Shown here: in pieces, positions 24,801 through 36,800 of the stretch
Layout: each line of letters opens with the position of its first letter
Numbering within the stretch: the stretch's first letter is position 1
Assembly (NCBI GenBank): GCA_036172665.1
Contig: CM069873.1
Coordinates: forward strand, 44,176,001-44,240,000
Direction of reading: 5' to 3'
DNA from: Prosopocoilus inquinatus
Taxonomy: Eukaryota; Arthropoda; Insecta; Coleoptera; Lucanidae
DNA length: 64,000 nt
Translations under genes and position numbers: made by a program
The notes under the pieces: generated by a model
What the model was told of the DNA's origin: nothing
Databases searched by the model: none
The model's input: only the letters and a program-made list of their open reading frames with translations

Positions 24801-27800
24801 AGAGTAAGTTTACAATGAATAACGAATAAGTTTACAATAAATCTAGGCGTTAACGGTGCGAATATGACACAATAAACCGAGAAAGTAACCAAAAAGCGTA
24901 CGTGAGTATATTAGAAGCTTTTCAGGTGAAATATTAACTTTACTTAAATCCCGAAACTATTTCAAAGCAGAAATCTCTAAACAGTTGACCATAGAAACAG
25001 AAGTTTCAGTAATTTAGCTGTTCACTTTGAAATTAAAAATTGTTGACTGATTGTAATTTTTCATCATGTTCCAAGGGTTCTATTAGGTTCTGGATAATGG
25101 GACTTGGAAAATAATAGGATTTAGCGAATTCCAAAAACATTCAGGATGAAAATGAGTTTTAGGACGCAGTCCAAAAAACCGTAGTTAATACCTGACAAAC
25201 AAGATACTTTTTAGGCAGAAGTTTCCCATTTATTATGTCATATCACCTCGTAGTTCCTTACCGTTATTATAAATTTATACTTTGTCTCAATAAAATGGAA
25301 ATTGAAACTATTTTGAGTTATTTTTCATCTTGATTTATATAAAATATTCCAATTTGTCAATTTTGACAACTGATTTTTTCAAGGTCAAATACCCACTGTC
25401 GCGTGTCAAAAATATATGATGACAGTACCTGTGTCTTTAGACAGAGATCGAGTGCCTTAATTTTTCGCGCCAACAACTGTCATTCGTCAATTTCATAATT
25501 TAAGTTCGCGTCAAAGTCTGCGCACGTTTTTAGCTACCTCGTGCTTCGTACTTTCAGTGCATTGTGAGTTTTTGTTAATTACTTCCTGTAAGTAAGTATA
25601 CAGTATTATTTCGTAGGTTAATTGCTTGTTATGAATAAGCCCGGTTACACCAATTAATTTAAATTGTGTTTAAAGTACTTAACGTGAGTGTCGATATGAA
25701 GTCGTCGTCGGTGGTCGGTCATGCGTGGTAGGGAAATCTTGACATCATATATTATATAATGCGGTCAGTCGGGCGGGGGGGGGGGGGCTGGGGTCGGAAA
25801 GGAGGGCACGACGGAACAACCTTAAGGTGCGTTTAGATTTGAGCACGAACGAGCTGAGCATACGCGCACGGCATTCGTTCGCGCTCACCAGCATTTATTT
25901 TCTGGCGCATGGGCTGATCCAGTTGTTCGCGCACACAACGGACGACAACATAGCAGCGGCTGTATAATTGTAATTCATATTTTAATAAAAAAAAAGAAAT
26001 TCGAACGAGACATCGACTTTCGTGGCAAACGCCTAATTTTTATAAGAGACGAAATAAATTACTCTACTTATTATTTAGTGTCAGAGAGTTGTCATAAGTA
26101 ATTCAAAAATTTTATTACAATAACTAAAATCGCCCCAAGAAACATTTTATCTTTTTTTGTGATTCCGCACTGTCTAAATTTTCAATATTTAATTTGTTCA
26201 CAAGCTCCTGGTAGGTCATTTTTTAAAAATAATATTTTGCGTGCTTCACATTCCATAAAATAGGCAGTTTTTCATAATCTTGCAAAGCAACGAAGCTGTT
26301 TCATAGATCCATTCCATGGCTAACTGAAAATTCAGAAACCTTTTCTGCGAGGACTGTGTCGCGTGGCTTTCAATATGCGACTTTTTTCTCGTTCAAACTA
26401 CGCATTCATGCGTGAAGCAATTAATTCCTTTGAGCACGTACCCGAGACCGACACCAAGCGGCTCGCTCTGCCAGCCATTCGCGCATGATGTGCGTGCGCG
26501 CATAGCCGTTTACACTTGAGCATTCGCGGTGGATCAGTGCGTGCGTGCTCGTCTAAATGCACAAAGGGAATCATATTTACGGCTATTCGAGCTCGCGGCT
26601 GTTCGCGCACAGGAAAACACAAGGTGAGCGTGCGCGCATAGCCGTTTACACTTGATCGTTCGCGGAGGATCAGTGCGTGCGTGGTCAAGTCTAAACGCAC
26701 CTTAAAACCGACGCGATCTCTCGCGTTCGCGAAGGCCGCGCGCGGACGCGTTCGAACACGGCGAGTTGAACACAATTTTGACCGTACGCGAACGAAGGTA
26801 AATATGTAATTAAATAAATAAACGAGACTTTGGATGTCAAAAAAATTGAGTTTTGTCGTGGCTCTTATAAACAATTGTAAAGTTAAATTTTGTAATATAT
26901 TGAGTGTTTTTTCTGTAATTATATTCATATTGTGCAATATATTATTATGGCATTGTCATATTTACATACAATGTAAAAAAAATTTTGAACTTATCGCCCT
27001 CTAGTTAACGTTTTTCGCACGAAACAGTCGACCGGAAAACACTGTTTCCTAGTCGAGTCGATCAGGAACAACGTCAATGTAACGTCAAAAATTGTAGCCT
27101 TTTGGAGCGTCGTTAAATAAATCTGTGTTGATAATAATAAATTAATCCACCGTAAATTATATTAAATGTAAGTATCTAACGTTATTTTATAACGAAAAGA
27201 TGCATATACCTATACCTACATAACATGAAAGACGCTTAAAATTAATATTTATTTTAGGTTATGATTATATTCAAGAACTATTTATTATAAATATTGTTGC
27301 TACAATTTTGGCAATTAGAAATTGAAATCCCTGCAGCAGCTTGATTGGATACAATTCTATCTACATTCACAGATGATGATGATGGTCCTGGTTGCATTAT
27401 TAATGTATCATTTGCTCTTACCGATGCTGGTGTTGGTTGCATTATATTCTCAGTAATCATTATTTTGCAGTGTAGGGAGTTTTCTACATAACTTTCAGCT
27501 ACAACTGACAATTTCCAGCCCCCATGCCTTTTAAGAGACAATAAATCTCCCCCATGATTTGCAAGAAGCGTAGCAGAGCTTCGCACACCCAAAAAATACT
27601 TTCCCTCTCCCATGTCTTTCATTTTAAAGTTTGCCATAAGTTCACGTTTAATCCTGTTTTTGAAATCATCATTATTACTGAACAAGATCAGGTCATCGAC
27701 ATAAACAACGCAAATGAAAATTATTCCGTTCTCAAATTTATAAAAAATGCAATTGTCAGTATTGAACTGCTGCAACCCAAAATTCTTGAAAGCTTCTTCC

Positions 27801-30800
27801 AACTTGAGGCTCCATATTTGACTTGCTTATTTCAGTCCATATAAAGATTTTTTTTTAAGTTTGCAGACTGTTGTCATTTTTACAGAATTTCTCCGGCTGA
27901 GTCATGTAGATGTCTTCACAAAGCTCACCGTGCAGATATGCAGTTACAACATCTAGTTCTTCTATGTCCAAATCCAGTTCAGCAGCAAGAGCTAATAAAT
28001 ATCTTATTGACGTGTATCTGACGAGAGGAGAATATGTTTCCTGATAATCGATTCCCTTTTTCTGTGAGCAACCTTTTACTACAAGGCGCGCTTTATATCT
28101 CACTACTCTTCCTGAGGAATCGCGTTTGGTTTTGAACACCCATTTACAGTCGATTGGCTTCTTGTCAACCGGAGGGTCTTTAAGTTCCCACGTTTCATTC
28201 TCCATCAATGCTCGATACTCATCTTCCATTGCTTTTAACCATAAATCTTTGTCAGGGAGTCCTAGGGCTTCTGCTAGTGATGTTGGATCTTGGTGTTCAA
28301 TAACTTGCGTTGCGAAGGTCACGTAGTCCTGGAAGTTAGGGTTTGGTCGTCTCTTTCTTTCTCCACGACGGGGTCGCTCTGGAACTGTGCATGTCGATGT
28401 ATAAGTTGATGGCTTGTAGTCAGAGTCAGGTTCACAGTCAGAATTATCAGGTGTTCTAAACGGAGATTGAGAACTTGAAGCTGATTCTGGCTCATCTTCA
28501 GTTATTACATCAAGCTGTGCTTCAGTTTCGAAGAGGAAGAATAAACTCCTATCAGCATGATCTAAATTGTTCTGTTCCAAGTATAAACTTCCTTTTTCAG
28601 ACTCAATGAACACAACATCTCTAGAAACTTTTATTTGTTGATCCTTTGGTACATAAAGTCTATAAGCTTTGTGATTTGGGGAATATCCCACCATAATGCA
28701 TTTTTCTGATATCATGTCAAGTTTCTTTCTTTTCTGTTTGAGAATATGCGCCAAAACCAAAAACGCGCAAATGACTTAAAACTGGTTTCTGGCCACTCCA
28801 AATTTCAAACGGTGTCCTAGTGACAGTTTTAGTAGGCATGCGATTCAGAAGATATACTGGTAGATCTGGTATATTTTCTGGCCCAGAACATGCATCTTAT
28901 GAAAATTCTTGTTATTAAAAGATTTTTACAAAACTCAGACAAAAACACCTTTTATAATAAACAAATAAACCAAAATTAATGGCTTCACATACACATACGA
29001 TTTTCAAATGTTTTGTTCTTGAAACAAGCCATCTTAATGAATTTGTAAAAAATCAAAATATCTTCTTTATTTATTAATTTCCGATAAAAATGATAAAGAA
29101 TAATTTTAATTCAGAATTTTATTCTCTATCGACTGGTCAAATAATATACAGCGTGTTCCATTTAAAATAAAGTGTTCTATTCTCTTTAGTTCGTTAACGC
29201 GATGTTCATTTTTTTGTTTGTATGCATCGTTGCAATCAGCGCAAAAAATACTACTAGTTTGCTAATTTAACCGGATCTGTAACTTTAATAATAAAAAAGT
29301 TAGCAATGGTGCCGAGTTATTTTTGAACAGTCTGTATACAGTGACAGCTAAAACGTTCGCACCATATGGGAAATTTTTTTATTATTGATTTGTTGTGTGG
29401 CTAAAAATACCACTTATTTAGGGTACGAAAATTACAAAAAAAATTGTAATTTGGAATTGTTGGGCAAACTAGACAAAATTTTAGTAGGATTCGATTAGTA
29501 TTTACAAAATGTGTTTCTTGATTACAAGAGATTATTCTCTTCGGCATAATACTTCAGAAAAAAAGAATATTTCCGGTTTTCTCAGTTTTGCTAAAGATCT
29601 GAAGCAGTTAATGGATATTTGTCAGTTAACTGATCCGAATGGTTAGCTTATTCATTTATGTTTATAAAAAATATTCAATAGAATAAAATTTGCTCTTGTG
29701 TTCTTACCTGTTGCATGCACAAGAAAATTTGAAACGATTTTTCACGTTTCCGTGCCAGGCCTTTTTTACTTAACCCTCCGTTAGTCGCGCATGTATCCAG
29801 CAGATACATGCTTAAGTTATTTATAAATTTTTCGGAAACAAATGCTAGAATTCCGAGATGCAGAGTATTCCTGGTTTGATATGTCTTGAATCATTTCCTG
29901 GAAGGACGATCCCAAGCAACCCTTGTGACAACGAAGAGGAAATTGAAAAACCAGAATTAGATGATTATTTTTCTGGTAAGGCACACAGTGGAAAAAAGAA
30001 CCGCCTAAAGTTTCAAAAACACGTCCTCATAATATTCTAATAAAATTACCAGGTGTAGTAGGACAGGATGCGCACTCATTTACTATTAAATTGGCGGCAG
30101 TAAGGAAACTTTATACAATTTTCATCGAAAATTGTCAAAAACATTATCATCTCGGCCAAAATGTAACAATCGATGAAATGCTGCCTGGATTTCGAGGCAG
30201 ATGTTCATTTAGGCAGTAATTCCATCGAAACCAAACAAATATGGAATAAAAATATTTTGTCTGAGCGATGCCAAATTGTACTATACCGCTAATATGGAGA
30301 TATACTGTGGGCAACAGCCCAAAGGACCGTTTCATCAGTCTAATTCATCGGATTCGATAGTAATGCGGCTTGCTAAACCTATTTTTGGATCCGGTCGAAA
30401 CATTACTGCGGATAGTTGGTTTACCAGTTTGAAGTTAGTGAAAGAGCTGGAAAAAAATAAATTGTCTTATGTGGGCACAATACGAAAAAATAAAAGAGAG
30501 CTTCTGCCAACTTTTGTGTCCCCGAAGAATCGTGCCTGTTTTAGTAGCATTTTCGGATATACTAAAGATGAGACTCTTGTTTCCTATGATCCGAAAAAGG
30601 GAAGATCCGTTGTGTTGCTTTCAAGCATGCATATTTCTTCAAAAGAAGTTTCCAATGACCCCGAGAAGAAACCGGAAATTATTTTATTTTATAACGATAC
30701 AAAATCTGGAGTAGATGTCGTTGACAAACTTTGCGCCACTTATAATGTTGGCAGATCAACGAGAAGATGGCCAATGGTGATTTTTTACCATTTTATGAAT

Positions 30801-33800
30801 TTAGCTGGCCTGAATTCTAGAATAATTTTTCTGGGAAATCAAAATGAATTCACCTCAAGAAGTGATTATTTGAAAAAGCTGGCACTAACTTTGGTAGAAG
30901 AGCAATTACGAATTAGAGCCCAAATTGCAAGTCTTCGTGGAAATAAAAACATTGCTACAAAAATATAAACGTCAAGAGGAACCCGAACCGGGAACGACGA
31001 GGGCGCCAAAAAGACGACGTTGTCAACCGTGTTATCAACACAATAAAAAAACATCACTCAGCGTTTATAGTTGTGAAAAATGTGGCATCGCTTTGTGTTT
31101 GAAACAGCACTCAAAAATAATTTGTGAAAACTGTCTTGATACCAATGAGGAAAATCAATTATTATCTGACTAACTTCTTTTATATGTACATACTATAATG
31201 CTACATAATGATAATAAACTTTATAAGTTATTTGGATAGTTTTAGTTTAAAAGTTTCTTAGATATTACATTCTGAATCTGCTTTTTTCGATTTGTCGTCT
31301 GATTTTATTAATTAAAAATAACTAACTTGCATAGGTTTGGATTTCGGTTGAAATAGACTACACCGATTTTAGTAATGATAACCAGGTAAGTAGATTTTGG
31401 TTGAACAATGTTCTATAAACTCATTTAGGCATAAATTATTACAATTTCAATTGAATAACACGTCTTATACAGCGTGTAAGCAAAAATCTAAAAGGGATAT
31501 AGCGATTCAAATTACAGCGCATAAGAAGAAGTATATTTTGAGATATTTTCATGCATTTTTTTTAAGTTATGACGTCATCAAGATTTTTTTTAAATGACAA
31601 CCTATACTTTTTATATTTTATTTCGGTGGGATTCTTTAACCTGCTTTCAACAGTATAAAATTTTGGATCGATTACATAACAAAAAATTCAAGAAAAACGG
31701 CCATAAAAGTTTAATTGTAAAGTTGAAGAAGTAAACAGAACATCTAGTTAGCAGGTTTAAAACGAAACAAAATTAAGGTGTAAATAAACAAAATTTGATT
31801 TTGACAGTCATTGAAATCACAATAAATGTTCAAACTGACGACCATGCACCAACTGACAATACCCAAGACGCTCATAAAATTCATTTATTACAGTTTGAAT
31901 AGTTTGAGGTGTTATTAACTTACACTCCTGTCGAATTCTTTCTTTAAGATCGTCTAAGTTGTTAGGTCTATTTTTATACACCTTGCTTTTTAAGTACCCC
32001 CATAGAAAAAAGTCTAATGGCGTTAGATCAGGGGATCTGGCTGGCCATTCCATTGGACCTCTTCTTCCTATCCATCTACCTGGGAACATCTCGTCCAAAT
32101 AACGTCGCACATCAACTGCGTAGTGTGGCGGAGCACCGTCGTGTTGCATCCAAATGTTATTGTTTGGTACGTTACAGTCATTTTCATTAGGAAATAATAT
32201 CGCCAATGCAGGTACTAATTCGAATTGTAAGAAGTGTAGATATTTCTCACCAGTTAAATTACCTTCAATAAAGAATGGACCTAAAATTCTGTCACCGACA
32301 ATTCCTGTCCATACGTTGAGCTTCTGGGGATGTTGAGTATGAGCTTCTTGCATCCAGTGGGGATTTTCCCTAGACCAATATCGACAATTATGTCTGTTAA
32401 CAGTTCCATGTAAAGTAAAACTTGCCTCATCAGAAAAAATTATACGCTGCGAGAACATTGGATCACGATTGCAAATTTCCAACATTTCTTCACAAAATTC
32501 TTGTCTATGATCATAGTCAGTTTCTGCTAACTCATGGACTAATTTTACTTTATACGGATGAAACTTTTGCATTTTTAAAAGTTTCAGTACCGAGGTATGG
32601 CTCAGGTTGTGCTCTAAAGCAATGTCTCGACTAGTCGAATGCGGATTATTTTCTATTTCTAGTAAAATATCAAGCTGCACATCGTCAATTAATTTTGCCT
32701 TAGGGTGGCCAGTTTTTGGAAGGTCTTTCACAATACCGTAATTTCGAAATTTATTTTCTATTCTGCTGACTGTGGATTAACTTATTTGCTGATCAGGATA
32801 TTTGTCTATAAAAAGTCGACACACCTCTTGATGAGTTCTAATTCGATCGCCATACCCAATCATCATTAGAACTTCAATTCTTTGTTTTTCAGTCAGCAAC
32901 ACCATTTTGGTAAAAGGTTTTTAATAATTAGTGTAACTCCTACTATCCACAGGGAATAAAAATACTCACTTTATTGTGATAGGTATTTAAGTTCTTGTCA
33001 ATCAAACAAATTTTGTTTGTTTTACACCTAGCTAACTAGATATTCTGTTAATTTCTTCAACTTTACAATTAAACTTTTATGGCCGTTTTTCTTGAATTTT
33101 TTGTTATGTAATCGATTCAAAATTTTAAACTGTTGAAAGTAGGTTAAAAAAACCCACCGAAATCAAAAATAAAAAATATAGGTTGTCATTTAAAAAAAAT
33201 CTTGACGTCATAACTTAAAAAAAAATTCATGAAAATATCTCAAAATATACTTCTTCTTATGCGCTGTAATTTGAATCGCTATACCCCTTTTAGATTTTTG
33301 CTTTATTACAAATATTAACGGAGTTATGGATTTTATCCGCTACTTAGTTTCCACGCTGTATACGTGTATCGGAGAGATACAGCGCGACTAATCGCGTTAC
33401 AGAAAACCGCGCGCCTAACGGAGGGTTAAGATATCGTGTTATTGTTTTTGATTTCTTCATAATACATTTCTCATAACTCTAATTTAGAATAAGCAGATCG
33501 AAAATTGCAAGAATTATTTCTACTTTTTGGTTTGGACCCGTTTAAATTCGTATTTATAAAATCAAGATTTTCGTAATAGCTATTGTACTGTTTGTACATA
33601 TCTCGATTTTTTAAGTACAAAATAATACAGAAGGGACAATGTAAAGTTAATATTGTTTTACTCTTGCAAATGCCACAACTTATTACTTTGTAATTACTTC
33701 AAATCAACCGGCTAAAACTCAGAGAGTGGTTTAATCGATACATTTCGATCCGTGCTTTCATATTCTGGAAACAGAATTTTTATGCAAGTGCTGTGAGAAA

Positions 33801-36800
33801 AGTTATGAACATTTGAAATTGGTACTGTTTCATTGGTCTGACCGTCACTTTTAATTAATTTCTAATTACTTCAAATCAACCGGCTAAAACTCAGGGGGTG
33901 GTTTAAACGAAAGATTTCGATCCGTGCTTTCATATTCTGTAAACAGAATGTTTGTGCGAATACTGCATTAAAAGATATGGACGTTCAAAGCCATATTTAA
34001 TTAATTTTCTAATTACTTTAAATCGACCGGCTAAAACTTTCTGAAGGCATTATGAAATAGAGTAATAATAAAGTATGTTTACTTTATGACTACGTGAAAA
34101 TTTTCAGTGAAAGCAATTGTTTTGGTGCGATATATGAATAATGACTTATGCTGGTTTAAATAGTCATAGTTAACTTAATATCAAATATTTTTTCAGTTTC
34201 ATCATATGAGGGGAATCTACACATTATACTCTTTGTAGTAGATTAAATATTATTGATCTGTGATCGTTATTTTAGCGGTGGCAGCGTTTTGAAATTTCAT
34301 AATTTTATTGCTAACTTCTCATCGGTCAAATTTTATCGCATTTATCTATGAAGTCAATTCCTGATGCGACTCCATTCTTGAGTTTACTTAAACAGCCTGA
34401 ATTTACGTGTGCTAAACGTTTGTGCCACAAATTAGCTGATTGGCATACCAGGGCAGAATCAGTGCGTTTCTTTTGCACATTAAGCTTATAAACATCGTTC
34501 CTTAAAACAGCTGTCCCTATCACATCCTTATCGACATTGAATATCTTGCAACCTTTTGCATCAAACACAACAGAGTTACCTTTGTTAATTAACTGAGGTA
34601 CTGATAACAAATTTGTGCATAATCCAGGCACATATAAAATGTCATTAATTGTAGCTTCGATAATGTTATTGCCCACTAGAACAGATAATTTTAGGTTACC
34701 GGTCTTATTCACTGTGATTTCTTGCCCATTTGCAGTGGTTACATCAGATGGTTCAATAACTAAGATATCTTGGAGTAAATTTAAATTACCACACATATGT
34801 GTAGATGCAGCCGAGTCCACTATCCAACAATCTACGCAAACAATTTCAGTGTTTACAGACAATGCCGTGTAATAAGCACAGTTTTTGTTGTTCCCTTTAT
34901 TTTGTGCACTATTTTGATTAATTTTTCTAGGACAATCACGAGCCAAATGTACAACGTACTGATTATAGTTATAACAGCGAGGTCCTTTTGTTTCTTTTGC
35001 TTTGCTAACTGAAGCAGAAGACGGAGGGTGGTAGCGACCTTGTTCCTGATTATATCCTGTCTTTGTTGCTCCACATTTTCTGTGACTGTACAGAGCAAGT
35101 GATTGATCAGTGTCTCCATTTCCACCGTGACTTACGTCTTGAAAAAGTTTTCTTTTTATTGAATCTCCTGTAATTTTTACACCTGAGCTTTCAATGCCCA
35201 TAATCATCGGTTTGTATTTATCTGGTAGGCCAGCCAATAAAAGAGTATCTACCCACTCTTCACTTACTTTCAACCCAATTCCAGACAGTTTATGGGCCGT
35301 TGTGACAATTTTGTTGACATAATTTATGGAATCGACCAATAAAACAATTTTTGTGCGGTCTTTAACATTTTGCTTTGGATCCTTGTCAACGTCTGTTACA
35401 CAGTCCCATAATTCCTCGTGCTGTAGATAAGTCTACTGCGAATTTCCATGTGCCGAAATTTTCTCGTTTCTTGAGCTTTTCAATCGGGGGTAACGAGGAA
35501 ATGTTAGACATTTCGGATTGGAATAACGATGACACAATCTATTCACGATACTCGCGTAACACTGGGGCCATAACCTCTTGGTAGCAGAGGGTGGTTGTAG
35601 TTTATTGACAAGTAACAGAAGTAAGTACAGAGTAGGTTAGCGTTAGCAAAACAGTTCTGACAACATTACAAACTAAATAAACGCTACAATATAAATTTCC
35701 CGCACTTATTTACTATGTTTCTGAAAATTTGTACAATGAAATAAACAATAAATCGTTATTTCCAAAGAAATGTATTAAAACAATTCCTACATGAAATGCA
35801 TACACGTAATAATGATATTGTCACGATGGGAGTTTTCGAGTTTTCATAAAAAATAATATAAAGAAATTATTAAAGCACGGGCTTGTGAAATCGAGGGCAA
35901 CAGTGTCATAACAATGCATGAGGTAACCGATATAACACGGTTCTTGTTTCAAAACAAACTTCGGCAGAATCGCGACAACTAGGACAAATGATTCAGCAAG
36001 TAGGCAATACAATACAACGCCGGGCATATTACGAATAACGCAATATGCGAATCAACAAAAATTTCGTATAAAAAGTGCGTGTAAAATTTAGATAGGCAGT
36101 CGAACCCGACTCCGGTAGGCTTAGTGCCTACTGTAAGAAGGGCAGCCGCCCTCGCAGTCGACCTAGGGACGCCTCCGAATTGGCAACATCTGCCATCTCG
36201 AAGAAGGGGAGCCACCCGGAACGTTGATCCCAAGATCATCAGCATCCTGACGCCGATCGAAGGACGCCGTCTGCCACCACCGTCCACGCCCAGCGAGAAG
36301 CTGCCGATCTCGCCCCGGTCAACCCCAGTTCCGGGAGCCGCGCCTGCCTGCCAGCTGAAGCCATCGCCGCACTCCTGCTTGCCGTCGCCACCTCATCCGG
36401 CCCCACAATGGTCGTCACTGCTGTCCCTAGATTTAGCATCTACTCCGTCGAAGCCATCTCGAGGGCCTAGATACCGGAACCGACCACCCCTTAGCGTGAC
36501 AATATATTTGCAAATATTCCAGTAAAATAAGTTCATCTTGACTAAAAAGTAGCTCGAAGACTACACACAAAAATTTTGCAGAGTTAAAGAACAGAAAAGT
36601 ATTCCGAAAGAGTGAATTTCAGAAAGAAAAAAACCTATTTATGTGAATGGACGCGAAGGACTATCGGATAATGAATAGTATATGGAAGCGGTCTTCAATC
36701 AAATTCAAAATTTTTATGTGGGTATAACGATAATAATCGATAATAATTATTCATTTTTTCAAGTTTAAGAGCATAATTATTATATTATTATAATTATTAT

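Larger units (their letters stand above)
23691..25456. mobile_element. TIR element containing a hammerhead-repeat insertion
   Basis: Left end GGCACTCGATCTCTGTCTAA and right end, the near-inverse ending CGAGTGCC, pair over about 110 bp each. The interior holds the retrozyme-like insertion 23809-24731 and non-coding DNA. No transposase is recognised. Confidence 0.65.
29774..33425. mobile_element. piggyBac element with nested Tc1-like transposon
   Basis: The ends CCCTCCGTTAGTCGCGC and GCGCGCCTAACGGAGGG are inverse, each next to TTAA (29770-29773, 33426-33429), the piggyBac target. Subterminal segments carrying ATAC/GTAT repeats follow. Inside lie the broken piggyBac transposase (29858-31173) and a complete Tc1-like element (31470-33358). 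Confidence 0.9.

Noticed and set aside
26398..26937. 179-codon Arg-rich open frame on the minus strand
   Set aside because: It lies across a CG-rich non-autonomous transposon; the stop-free frame follows from base composition and repeated subterminal motifs.
33691..34180. Centromeric-type satellite
   Set aside because: Only two and a half diverged units, uneven periods (172 and 147 bp).
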